Part shown: positions 17,601 through 25,519 of the stretch, piece by piece | How positions within the stretch are numbered: position 1 is the first letter of the stretch | Layout: every line of letters begins with the position of its first letter | Assembly: GCA_016795505.1 (NCBI GenBank) | Contig: JAEUHH010000064.1 | Coordinates: 97,274 to 161,273 of the forward strand | Direction: 5' to 3' | Length of the DNA stretch: 64,000 bases | Origin: Verrucomicrobiales bacterium | GTDB lineage: Bacteria; Verrucomicrobiota; Verrucomicrobiia; Verrucomicrobiales; DEV007 | Notes under the pieces: model-generated | Database searches by the model: none | The model's input: the letters and a program-made list of their open reading frames with translations, nothing else | Told to the model about the DNA's origin: nothing | Program-made: the position numbers and the translations under genes

Positions 17601-18557
17601 ATGAAACCGAAAGTCCTCGTCACCCTGAAGATCCCGATGGAAGACCTCGCCCCCCTCGATGGGCTGGCGGACATCGAGATGTCCCCCTACGACTGGAATA
17701 TCATGCCGCGCGCCGAGATCCTGGCCCGGATCGGCGATTGCGACGCGCTGCTCAGCCAGGGCGAACTGCGGGTGGACGACGAACTGCTCGACGCCGCCCC
17801 GCGCCTGCGCATCGCCGCCAATGCCGCCATGGGGATCGACAATTTCGACCTCGCCGCCCTGACCCGGCGCGGCATCTGGGCGACGAACACTCCCAGCGCC
17901 TTCGTCGAATCCACCGCCGACCTCACTCTCGGGCTGATCCTGTCCGTGGTGCGGAAAATGGCCGAGGGCGACCGCTTCGTCCGGCGCGGCGAATGGGAAA
18001 AGGTCGGCTTCCAGCCGGTGCGCTGGGAGGGTTCCCTGCTCGGTGGGAAGACCCTCGGCCTCGTCGGCTATGGTCGCATCGGCAAGGCAGTCGAGAGGCG
18101 CGCCCAGGGCTTCGGGCTGAAGACGATCCATTCCCGCACCACGCCCAGCGACCATCCCGACTGCCGTCCGCTGGAGACCCTGCTCGCCGAGTCGGACATC
18201 GTCGGTCTCTTCGTCCCCCACACCCCGGCGACGCACCAACTCATCAATGCCCGCACCCTCGCGATGATGAAGCCCGGCGCCGTGCTGATCAATGTCGCCC
18301 GCGGCAAGGTGGTCGACGAGTCCGCCCTCGTCGAGGCTCTCCAGAGCGGTCATCTGCGTGGAGCGGGGCTCGATGTCTTCGAGGCCGAGCCGAAAGTCCA
18401 TCCCGCCCTGCTGACGATGGAAAATGTCGCCCTGACCCCGCACCTCGGCGGCAGCACCCGCGAGGACCGCCGTGGCGGCCGGCTCGAGGCGGCGGAGAAT
18501 GTCGCCCGCGTACTCCGCGGCGAGTTGCCGTTGACGCCGGTGAATCAACCGGGTTGA
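17601..18557 (+). CDS. D-isomer-specific 2-hydroxyacid dehydrogenase
   Basis: 318 residues. An NAD(P)-dependent oxidoreductase of the glyoxylate/hydroxypyruvate reductase group. It shows the Rossmann fingerprint GLVGYGRIGKAVE, the catalytic Arg in NVARGKVVDE, Glu in DVFEAEP and His in LTPHLGG. The exact substrate cannot be read from sequence. The next gene, a PIN-domain toxin, begins four bases after the stop and may be translationally coupled. Confidence 0.85.
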   Translation: MKPKVLVTLKIPMEDLAPLDGLADIEMSPYDWNIMPRAEILARIGDCDALLSQGELRVDDELLDAAPRLRIAANAAMGIDNFDLAALTRRGIWATNTPSAFVESTADLTLGLILSVVRKMAEGDRFVRRGEWEKVGFQPVRWEGSLLGGKTLGLVGYGRIGKAVERRAQGFGLKTIHSRTTPSDHPDCRPLETLLAESDIVGLFVPHTPATHQLINARTLAMMKPGAVLINVARGKVVDESALVEALQSGHLRGAGLDVFEAEPKVHPALLTMENVALTPHLGGSTREDRRGGRLEAAENVARVLRGELPLTPVNQPG

Positions 18558-18561
18558 ATCG

Positions 18562-18993
18562 ATGAGGCAGTACTTCGACACCTCCGTCCTGATCGCCGCC
18601 TTCGTCGAAGACGAAGTTCACCATCGCTCCTGTGCGGCGGCCCTGTCCGGTGGCGACGAGGGCTTTATCCTCGATCACGGCGTGACCGAATGCTTTTCGA
18701 TCCTGACCGGCGGGCGCGGGTTGCCGATTCGCCTTTCCCCAGCCTTGGCGGTGGCTTTGCTGGAGCGGAATGTAATCGGGCGGCTGAGCATGGTGTCCCT
18801 GTCGGCGGAAGAGCAATTCGCCGTTTTGAAGAGTTGCCAGCAGTTGGGCATACGTGGCGGCTCGGTCTACGACGCCATGCACGTGGCCGCCGCGAGGAAG
18901 GCTGGCTAAGAGGCGATTTTCACCCTCAATCTCGGCCATTTCTCAGCCTGCGCCCCCGACCTGGCCGACCGTATCCGGATTCCAGCCCCGTAA
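18562..18993 (+). pseudogene. VapC-like PIN-domain toxin interrupted by an in-frame TAA
   Basis: The open part (115 residues, to TAA at 18907-18909) has the PIN acidic residues D6, E43 and D104 (YDAMHVAAARKAG). In the same frame, directly after the TAA, the sequence continues with EAIFTLNLGHF...DRIRIPAP and stops at 18991-18993. That is exactly the usual C-terminal strand and helix of VapC proteins. The gene is therefore full-length except for one nonsense codon, and the product would lack the end of the PIN fold. Causes could be a recent inactivating mutation, readthrough or a sequence error. Intact VapC cleaves specific RNAs. Confidence 0.75.
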
Positions 18994-19000
18994 ATAGGGC

Positions 19001-19246
19001 TTATCGGTTTTCGCGCTCCATTTCGACCGCCTCCAGAGCATTGCATGGAGTGCCCTTCGCGGGGATGACCAGGAGACCGTCGCGCTCCACCAGTTCGGGT
19101 TCATCAAAGCCGACTGGCGTAAGCTCAAAGTGATTCCCGGTCGAGCGTATCCGCAGGAGGCTTCCGCTGGTCAAATTGAACTGCTCCCGGATGGCCAGGG
19201 GCAGCATCAATCGGCCGGCATCGTCGATGACTACGGTGGCGCTCAT
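19001..19246 (-). CDS. AbrB/SpoVT-type antitoxin-like DNA-binding protein
   Basis: 81 residues. The N-terminal swapped-hairpin segment (VVIDDAGRLMLPLAIREQFNL...G..L.I) is characteristic of AbrB/VapB antitoxins. The C-terminal half (residues 45-81) would be the toxin-binding tail. It is convergent with the PIN gene, ending only seven bases beyond its restored end. Usual vapBC pairs are tandem with the antitoxin first. It is probably the cognate antitoxin after an inversion, or an orphan. Confidence 0.75.
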   Translation of the reverse strand: MSATVVIDDAGRLMLPLAIREQFNLTSGSLLRIRSTGNHFELTPVGFDEPELVERDGLLVIPAKGTPCNALEAVEMERENR

Positions 19247-19401
19247 TGGATGATGGTAATTTCTATCATCGACTCACGGTCTCGGCAAGACCGGGCATGG
19301 GGCAGAGGAGGTCGGCCCGCCACATCGTTCTTGATTCGATCCAAATCGCTCTGAAGCTTTTAGAACCCTCGCCGACGGAACGCCCGTCCGGAATCCCTCC
19401 C

Positions 19402-20319
19402 ATGCCAGCCAACGCCGATTCCGAAAAAGCAGCCCCCACCCCCGACGCTGCCCGCATCGACGTGTGGCTGTGGGCGGTGCGCCTTTTCAAGACCCGCAGC
19501 CTTGCCGCCGAGGCGTGCCGCAAGGGCCAGGTCGCGGTGAACGGCCAGCGGGTGAAGCCTGCCCGGCAGGTGCGGCCCGGCGATGAACTGTCCGTCACCA
19601 AGAGCGATCTCGTCCTCACCGTTGCCGTGCGGGCCGTCCTGACCCGCCGGGTCGGGGCCAGGGAGGTGCCCGCCTATCTCGAGGATCGCACGCCCGAGGA
19701 GGCCCGCCTCGCGGCCGCCGCTGCGCGGCAGCAGTCACGCGAGGGCGTCTTCGACCGCGACGAGGGCGCCGGCCGACCGACCAAGCGCGAGCGCCGCGAG
19801 ATGGAGGACATCATCGCCGAAGCCGAGGACCGGCAGGCCTTTCTCACCGCCATGCAAAAAGCCACCCGCTCCCGTTTCCTCCTCGGTCTCCTGGCCACCC
19901 TGCTGTTCGCCCACGCGGCGCCGGGTTGGGCGGCCGAGCCTCCGCGTCGCTCCTTCGAGCCGTCGGCCAAGGCGCTGACCTTCCAGATTTCGGAGAACCT
20001 CAGCGTCTCGGCGGAACAGCTCGCGCCGGAGAACGATCCCGCGACCGGCGCCATGACCGGCCTGGCCGCCTCGGGCCGGGTCATCATCAAGGCCAAGCCA
20101 AATGGCGCCGCCGATTTCATCGTGGTCAGTTGCGACAAGGCGACCTACCAGGCCGACGGCGATGTCATCGTGCTGACCGGCTGGCCGGCGGTGAAGTCGG
20201 GGATGCAGATCCTGCGCGCCACCGCCGCCGAGACCTTCGTGCGCGTCGCCCGCGCCTCCGGCAAATGGGAGATCAAAGGGCCGCACAAGATCGAGCTGAG
20301 TTTTGGGAAGAAGAAGTGA
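19402..20319 (+). CDS. S4 RNA-binding (Hsp15-like) frame continuous with an LptA/OstA-like secreted domain
   Basis: 305 residues from the ATG at 19402. Residues about 15-150 form an Hsp15-type S4 domain (RIDVWLWAVRLFKTRSLAAEACRKG...VNGQRVKPA...GDEL), ending in GRPTKRERREME. That family binds stalled 50S subunits in the cytoplasm. From Met151 (ATG at 19852) a classic signal peptide begins (QKATRSRFLLGLLATLLFAHAAPGWA). It is followed by an OstA/LptA-like beta-taco domain with GRVIIKAKPNG and CDKATYQADGDVIVLTGWP. A cytosolic RNA-binding domain and an exported domain make no sense as one chain, so I infer two genes sharing a frame, the second starting at 19852. No strong ribosome site is visible there. 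Confidence 0.7.
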   Translation: MPANADSEKAAPTPDAARIDVWLWAVRLFKTRSLAAEACRKGQVAVNGQRVKPARQVRPGDELSVTKSDLVLTVAVRAVLTRRVGAREVPAYLEDRTPEEARLAAAAARQQSREGVFDRDEGAGRPTKRERREMEDIIAEAEDRQAFLTAMQKATRSRFLLGLLATLLFAHAAPGWAAEPPRRSFEPSAKALTFQISENLSVSAEQLAPENDPATGAMTGLAASGRVIIKAKPNGAADFIVVSCDKATYQADGDVIVLTGWPAVKSGMQILRATAAETFVRVARASGKWEIKGPHKIELSFGKKK

Positions 20320-20330
20320 GGGGGGAGAGT

Positions 20331-20360
20331 TCCAGGTTCAAAGTTCAAAGTTCAAAGTTC
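20331..20360 (+). repeat. TTCAAAG micro-repeat
   Basis: The heptamer TTCAAAG occurs four times in tandem at the start of the 380-base gap between two convergent genes. That gap holds only repeats and no gene. Confidence 0.6.
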
Positions 20361-20383
20361 GGGCTCCCTTTTGCCTGTGCCAT

Positions 20384-20453
20384 ATCGATCGGACAGGGTG
20401 TCATCGCTGATGCAACAGGGTGTCATCGGAGAGGCAACAGGGTGCCATCGGAA
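20384..20453 (+). repeat. AACAGGGT/ATCGG repeat array, locus 3 (3 units)
   Basis: Three units in the same orientation: GGACAGGGTGTCATCG, GCAACAGGGTGTCATCGG and GCAACAGGGTGCCATCGG, cores at about 20-bp spacing. The last two are nearly identical. It lies 65 bases past the stop of the S4/LptA frame. Confidence 0.8.
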
Positions 20454-20525
20454 TCCGTTGGCTTTTACCGGTTGGCGGGTCTTGGTCCCCGTGTATCAAG
20501 TCTCACTCCTGATTGAAAACTTGAC

Positions 20526-20630
20526 GTTGGCCAACGGCCAACCTCACCGTAGCCAGGGGCAACGCCCCTGGAACCTGTCCACGAAATACCGGTTTGGCTG
20601 AAGGCCAAACTCACCGAGGGCAGGCCCTGG
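20526..20630. repeat. Tandem two-hairpin REP-like modules
   Basis: Module 1 is GTTGGCC-AAC-GGCCAAC (20526-20542), CTCACC, then GTAG and CCAGGGGC-AAC-GCCCCTGG (20549-20571). Module 2, starting 66 bases later, is GTTTGGC-TGAAG-GCCAAAC (20592-20610), CTCACCG, then AGGGC-AG-GCCCT (20617-20628). The shared CTCACCG spacer shows that the two modules are related. The arrangement is like BIMEs built from REP hairpins. Confidence 0.75.
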
Positions 20631-20699
20631 CGTCCGATGTCGACGCGATGCCGGTCTGAATTTCACAGTGCCGGATCGCGCCTTGACCGGCTGCCCGAA

Positions 20700-21782
20700 T
20701 CACAACTTCGCCAGCGAATCGTCCATGGCGGCGAGGAGATTGCCAATGGTCTCGTCGGTCTCGTCGCCCATGTTGGAGATGCGGAAGGTGGTGCCTTTGA
20801 TCTTGCCGTAGCCGCCGTCGAGGGCGAGGCGGTGATTTTCGCGGAGCAGCTTCTGGAAGCGGGCGACATCGATGCCGAGATTGTTGGCCACGCAGGTCAG
20901 GGACACGGAGCGGTAGCCCTCCGGGGCGAAGAAGTCGAAGCCGTGGCGGCGCACCCAGTCGTGGGCCATGGCATTGAGTCGGGCATGGCGGGCGTGGCGC
21001 TGCTCGATGCCTTCGTCAAAGATGACGCCGAGCTGGTGCCGCAGGCCATAAATGGTGGCGATGCAGGGGGTGCTGGGGGTCATGAAGCTCTCCTGATTTT
21101 TCTGGAACTCGAGGAAGTCGAGGTAGTAGCCGCGGTCGGGCATGGATTTGGCGCGCTCGAGGGCGGCCTCGGACACGGCAAAGAGGGCGAGGCCGGGCGG
21201 GAGGGCGAGGGCTTTCTGGCTGCCGGTGAGGAGAACGTCGATGCCGAGTTCGTCCATGGGGGTGGGCACGACGGTGAAGGAGGACACGGTGTCGACGACG
21301 AGGAGCACGCCGGGGTGTTTTTTCACGGCGGCGGCGACGCCGGCGAGGGAACTCATCACGCCGGTGGAAGTCTCGTTGTGGATGAAGGTGACGAGGTCGA
21401 ACTCGCCGGTGGCGAGGCGGTCTTCGACATCGGCGGGATCGATGGGCTGGCCCCACTCGTACTGGAGGGCTTCGGCCTGCTTGCCACAGCGACGGGCGAC
21501 GTCGACCCATTTGTCGGAGAAGGCGCCTTTGCAGAGACAGAGCACTTTCTTGGCGGCGAGGTTGCGCAGGGCGCCCTCCATGACGCCCCAGGCCGACGAG
21601 GTGCTGAGGAAGACGGGACGGCTGGTCTGGAACAGGGCCTGGAGCCGGGGATGCATCTCCTCGTAGAGGGCCTGGAAGTCCTTGCTGCGGTGGCCGATCA
21701 TGGGGGCCGACATGGCGGCGTAGGTGGCGGGGGACACTTCGACGGGGCCGGGGATGTGGAGGCGGATGTGGTCTTGGCTCAT
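20700..21782 (-). CDS. Class V aminotransferase (alanine-glyoxylate / serine-pyruvate type)
   Basis: 360 residues from the ATG at 21782, because MSQDHIRLHIPGPVEVSP is the normal family start. PLP enzyme: the Schiff-base Lys lies in LLTGSQKALALPPG and the conserved Asp in LLVVDTVSSF. It transfers amino groups between alanine or serine and glyoxylate or pyruvate. The exact substrate pair is uncertain. A U-tract hairpin lies just before its start on the same strand, so it may have its own promoter or be controlled by attenuation. Confidence 0.9.
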   Translation of the reverse strand: MSQDHIRLHIPGPVEVSPATYAAMSAPMIGHRSKDFQALYEEMHPRLQALFQTSRPVFLSTSSAWGVMEGALRNLAAKKVLCLCKGAFSDKWVDVARRCGKQAEALQYEWGQPIDPADVEDRLATGEFDLVTFIHNETSTGVMSSLAGVAAAVKKHPGVLLVVDTVSSFTVVPTPMDELGIDVLLTGSQKALALPPGLALFAVSEAALERAKSMPDRGYYLDFLEFQKNQESFMTPSTPCIATIYGLRHQLGVIFDEGIEQRHARHARLNAMAHDWVRRHGFDFFAPEGYRSVSLTCVANNLGIDVARFQKLLRENHRLALDGGYGKIKGTTFRISNMGDETDETIGNLLAAMDDSLAKL

Positions 21783-21790
21783 GGGTAGGG

Positions 21791-21817
21791 GAAAAAAGAA
21801 ACGCCGCGATCGCGGCG
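21791..21817 (-). terminator. Rho-independent terminator or attenuator before the aminotransferase
   Basis: A perfect palindrome CGCCGCGATCGCGGCG (21802-21817) is followed on the minus strand by TTTCTTTTTTCCCC. It lies between the TPR gene and the aminotransferase start, nine bases from the latter's ATG. It could end transcripts from upstream or regulate the downstream gene. Confidence 0.7.
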
Positions 21818-21926
21818 CCGGTTGCATGAAAAGAGGCGGAATTAAGGTCCCGCGCCTCCGGATGTAAACTGGAAATCGGGAGGAGGTGCCGGCTGGGGCG
21901 CGGCGAGGACCGGCTGGGGTGGGGGA

Positions 21927-23489
21927 TCAGCCGGCGGGATCCTCCCAGATGAAGTGCCGCAGTCGCAGGGACTCGCCGATGCGGGCGGCCTCGGTGGCGC
22001 GGGGGCCGCCGGAGACGGCGACGCGGTCGGCGATGGCGATGGCCTGGGTCCATTTTTCCTCGCGCTGGAGCAGGCGGATGGCGGCGAGCCCGGCGCGGAA
22101 GAACCAGTCGAACTCGGCCACGGGCACGGCGGCGGCGGGGCCGGCGGGCGGGGAGTCCTGGACGATGCTGCTGTAGAGGGCGAGGGCTTCGTCGTTGCGG
22201 CCGAGGGCTTCGAGGCATTTCCCGTGGCGCACGGCGGCCTGGAGGCGCCACCATTTTTCGGCCTGGGGATCGCGCTCGATGGCGGCAAAGGTGTCGATGG
22301 CGGCGGCGAGGCGCTCGGGATCGACGCCGGTCGCGGTGGCTTGGGCGTAGAGGGCCTCGCCCCGGTCTGCGCGGGCGGCGATCTTCAGCTCGGGGGAGGC
22401 GGTGGGCAGGGCTTCGATGGCGGCGAAGGCGGCCACGGCGGCGTCGAATCGATCATTTTCCAACTCCAGGAGGCCGATCTCGTGCTGGGCGGCGGGGCTG
22501 AGGGGGCCGGCTGCGGCGACGACGCGCTCCCAGAAGGCGCGGGCGCGGAGTTGGCTGGCGGCGTCGTGGGTCTGGCTGGTGGCTTTTCCGGCAAAAAAGA
22601 GGGCGGGCTGGGCGAGCGGGGAGTCGGGTGACTCGGTGGCCAACTGCTCGAAGTGGCCGGCGGCTTCGGTGAATTGGCCGGCGCGGTAGAGGCTCTCTCC
22701 GAGCACCATGAGGATGGTGGGGCGGTGCCGGGACTGGGGCCAGTCGGCGAGGAACCGCTCGGCCCGCTCGGCGACGGTGCTGGAGTCGGGTGTGGCGATC
22801 TCGGTCCAGATGGCGACGTGGTCGAGCCACTCGCGCTGGGCCAGGGTGAGCGGTCGCTCGCGGGCGCTGTCGAGGTGCTCGCGGGAGGCGGTGGGCTGGG
22901 GGGGCACCTGGGTCAGATACAGCTCGGCCAGCGAGATCTCGGCGTGGGCGGCCCGGGAATGGTCGGGAAAGCGCCGCAAGAAGGTCTCGAGGCTGTCGAA
23001 GGCGGCGGTATCGGCACGGGCGGCCTCGATCAGGCCGCGCTCGAGCGCGAGATCGGCGATCAGGGGCGAGCCGGCCCCGGCGTTGGTCTGCACGATGCCG
23101 GCGAGGCGGTCGTAGGAGGCGATGTCGCCGCCTTGCAGGGCGGCGAGGGCGGCATTGTAGGCCAGGGTGGTGCGCAGCGGCCCGTCCGGGGCGGTGGCGA
23201 GAGAGGCGGCGAAGCTGGCTGCGGCTTTCTGGGCGTCGCCGCGGGCGGTGTGGAGTACGCCCTCGAGATTGAGCAGTCGGGAAGCGGCCGCGGCGTCATT
23301 GCCGGCAGCGGCGCGGGCCTGGGCGATGGCTTTGGCCGCCTCGGCGTGCTCGCCGCGGGCGATGAGGGCCTCGATGTCGGCGAGGGAGTGAGCCGCAGTC
23401 GTGGCTTCCACCGGTGTCTCCTGGGCGCCGCCGCCCGTCGCCACGAGGGCGAGGGTCAGCGACAGGAGCGGGAAAAACCGGTGAGCCAT
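21927..23489 (-). CDS. Secreted TPR-repeat protein
   Basis: 520 residues from the ATG at 23489, which begins a signal peptide (HRFFPLLSLTLALVATGGGAQ). Ala-rich helical repeats of TPR type run through most of the length, for example AGQFTEAAGHFEQLATESPDSPLAQPALFFAGKA, similar to the YbgF/BamD kind. It probably acts as a periplasmic or outer-membrane scaffold. The specific role is unknown. DUF5069 lies 26 bases upstream on the same strand. Confidence 0.7.
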   Translation of the reverse strand: MAHRFFPLLSLTLALVATGGGAQETPVEATTAAHSLADIEALIARGEHAEAAKAIAQARAAAGNDAAAASRLLNLEGVLHTARGDAQKAAASFAASLATAPDGPLRTTLAYNAALAALQGGDIASYDRLAGIVQTNAGAGSPLIADLALERGLIEAARADTAAFDSLETFLRRFPDHSRAAHAEISLAELYLTQVPPQPTASREHLDSARERPLTLAQREWLDHVAIWTEIATPDSSTVAERAERFLADWPQSRHRPTILMVLGESLYRAGQFTEAAGHFEQLATESPDSPLAQPALFFAGKATSQTHDAASQLRARAFWERVVAAAGPLSPAAQHEIGLLELENDRFDAAVAAFAAIEALPTASPELKIAARADRGEALYAQATATGVDPERLAAAIDTFAAIERDPQAEKWWRLQAAVRHGKCLEALGRNDEALALYSSIVQDSPPAGPAAAVPVAEFDWFFRAGLAAIRLLQREEKWTQAIAIADRVAVSGGPRATEAARIGESLRLRHFIWEDPAG

Positions 23490-23514
23490 GGGGGGAAACC
23501 GATCGCTTTCCGGA

Positions 23515-24036
23515 TCAGGCGGAGGCTTTGCGGACGTAGGCGAGGACTTTGGCGTCGTCATCGCCGGCCGCCCACACCGCGCGCAGGAAATCGGCGGGGG
23601 CGATGTCGTGCTCGCGGAGAAAGCGGCGGTCGCCACCGCAGCAGTACATGATCTCGGGGTTCAGTTCGCCGCGCAGCTTGGCCCGGGCCTTCATCAGGAT
23701 GCGGGGCAGCCAGCGGACGCCTTCCATCTCGGAGTCTTTGGCCGGCAACTGGTCGGGCGTGATCTCGGCGCGGCTCAGTTCGCCGCCCATCACGGTGCGC
23801 AGGTAGTCGCGGCGGACCGAGGCGATCATGACGGCGGTGGTCAGGCTGGGCTCGCCGCCGTCGCCGTGGTCTTCGATGAAGTCGAAAAACTCGCGCGGTT
23901 TGTAGCCGATCGACTGGAGGAAGGCCAGATCCGCCTCGGAGTAGTAGCTTTGAAAATCGGCATCGCCAGCCCGGTAGCGGGCGAGGCAGCGGTCAAACAG
24001 GTCAACGAAGGTGGTATCCCAGGCGTAGTTGGACAT
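23515..24036 (-). CDS. DUF5069 family protein
   Basis: 173 residues, no signal or membrane segment. The C-terminal half matches the DUF5069 pattern that I know from PVC bacteria. WLPRILMKARAKLRGELN is followed by a short Tyr/Cys stretch, then DRRFLREHDIAPADFLRAVWA and a final helix VLAYVRKA. The function of the family is unknown. It lies between the DUF4350 gene and the TPR gene on the minus strand. Confidence 0.7.
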   Translation of the reverse strand: MSNYAWDTTFVDLFDRCLARYRAGDADFQSYYSEADLAFLQSIGYKPREFFDFIEDHGDGGEPSLTTAVMIASVRRDYLRTVMGGELSRAEITPDQLPAKDSEMEGVRWLPRILMKARAKLRGELNPEIMYCCGGDRRFLREHDIAPADFLRAVWAAGDDDAKVLAYVRKASA

Positions 24037-24142
24037 GGCGGGTCGGAGGGAGGTGGTGGTGGGGTGATGAGATTTCGAAAACGGCCGACTCCGCGTCGGG
24101 AAAGCCAGCGTGGGTCACCTTAGCCCGACTGGAGCCGGCTGG

Positions 24143-25519
24143 CTATGCCGGTTTTTCCGCCGGAGCGGGCGTTTGCGCCGGTTCGCGGTAGGCATCGGGC
24201 TGGGCCAGCACGTCGGCGATGCGCTGATACGTCTCGAGGGCGCCGATCTGCTTGGGATCGGCTTCGTGGGCGGCAATCAGGCGGTCGATCGCCTCGCGCT
24301 GACCGCCGGACTCGCCGCGCAGGCGCTGGGCGGCGGTCTCCCGCCAAGTTTCCAGGCAGGTGCGGAGCAATTGGCGGCCGGGTACGCTGCGCTGGAGCAG
24401 GCGGATGAAGCCGGAGGCGGCGTTTTCTCCCGCCACGGCGTCGCCCGAGTCGGACAGCAGGCCGCGCTCGACGGCTTCGCTGCCTGGTGCGAGGGGCGAG
24501 GCGCTGCGCCAGGCGAGCAGGGCGATGAAGCCGAGGCAGCCGATCAAAAAGCCGTGGAATCGGTAGCGGCGGATCATTTTCATGGCCCCGCCGGACTCGA
24601 CCGAACCGTGAACGGTCTCGTCGAAAACGACGCGCTGCTTGCCTCCGGTGATCCAGAGTAGAAAATCCGCCTCGGCGCCCTGCCAGAGCGCCTCGTTGCT
24701 GGCAAAATAGGAATCGGATGCCAGCACCACGGTGCCCGATCCGTAGGGGCGCTCCACCACCACCGCCTGGCCATCGACGCTTGCCACGACTTTCCAGTCA
24801 GGTCCCAGGTCGGTGAATCGATACTGACTGCGCCACTCGGGCAGCGTCTCGGGGACCGGACGCGAGGCGGCAAGGCTCTCGCCGCGGGCCAGTTCCCAGC
24901 CCGATTTGGGACGCTTGAACCGGTCGGGGGTCGTCAGTTTCACCTCGAACAACTCCGAGAGGCTCGGGGCATCGGACTCCGCCGCCTCTTCGTCTGTTTC
25001 CTCGTCAGAGTCGCGGTCTTTCCCGTCGTCGGCTTTTTCCTTGTCGGTTGGTTCTTCTTCGCGGGCTTTGCGTGCGGCCTCCCGGCGATCCCACCAGTCC
25101 TCAGCAGCAGTCTGCTCCTTGAGGTCGTATTTTTCAGGGACCGCTTCGGGATTGATGGTGAGGATGAGCCGCGCCCCGTCATCCCGGACGGCTTTGAGGA
25201 TGGGCGAATCCTCCGGTCCGCGCAGGCTGGAGAAAGTCCGGCGCGACACACCGCAGAGCCAGAGCGTGCTGTCGGCATCGAGTCCGCGGAGGGCCATCAG
25301 GCTCTGGCGGTTCACCGTCACCTCGTAGCCGGGCAGCGCGGCCAGCGATTGGCGCAGCGCGCTCGCGCCGAGGGGATCGCTTCGCTCGGTCGAGTAATGC
25401 GGGTAGAAATCGCCGGTGGAAAAACGCCTTTCCAACACCGCGACAAAGACGGTGATCAGTCCCGCCAGCAGCACGGCGAAACCGAAGAGATGGGAAAGCG
25501 GGCGTGCGGAGCGTTTCAT
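24143..25519 (-). CDS. DUF4350 membrane-anchored protein
   Basis: 458 residues. An N-terminal membrane helix (about 10-28) is followed by the DUF4350 start YPHYSTERSDPLGASALRQSLAAL. A very acidic low-complexity insert (about residues 150-190, rich in Glu, Asp and Lys) follows, then a second membrane helix near residue 345 (FHGFLIGCLGFIALLAWR) and a helical C-terminal part. Its first four bases overlap the end of the DUF4129 gene (ATGA). DUF4350, DUF4129, MoxR and DUF58 genes are usually neighbours, but no MoxR or DUF58 gene is in this window. Confidence 0.75.
   Translation of the reverse strand: MKRSARPLSHLFGFAVLLAGLITVFVAVLERRFSTGDFYPHYSTERSDPLGASALRQSLAALPGYEVTVNRQSLMALRGLDADSTLWLCGVSRRTFSSLRGPEDSPILKAVRDDGARLILTINPEAVPEKYDLKEQTAAEDWWDRREAARKAREEEPTDKEKADDGKDRDSDEETDEEAAESDAPSLSELFEVKLTTPDRFKRPKSGWELARGESLAASRPVPETLPEWRSQYRFTDLGPDWKVVASVDGQAVVVERPYGSGTVVLASDSYFASNEALWQGAEADFLLWITGGKQRVVFDETVHGSVESGGAMKMIRRYRFHGFLIGCLGFIALLAWRSASPLAPGSEAVERGLLSDSGDAVAGENAASGFIRLLQRSVPGRQLLRTCLETWRETAAQRLRGESGGQREAIDRLIAAHEADPKQIGALETYQRIADVLAQPDAYREPAQTPAPAEKPA

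Noticed and set aside
20384..20453. CRISPR-like array from the spaced AACAGGGT units
   Set aside because: Units are about 20 bases apart with no unique spacers, orientations vary between loci and no cas genes are near.
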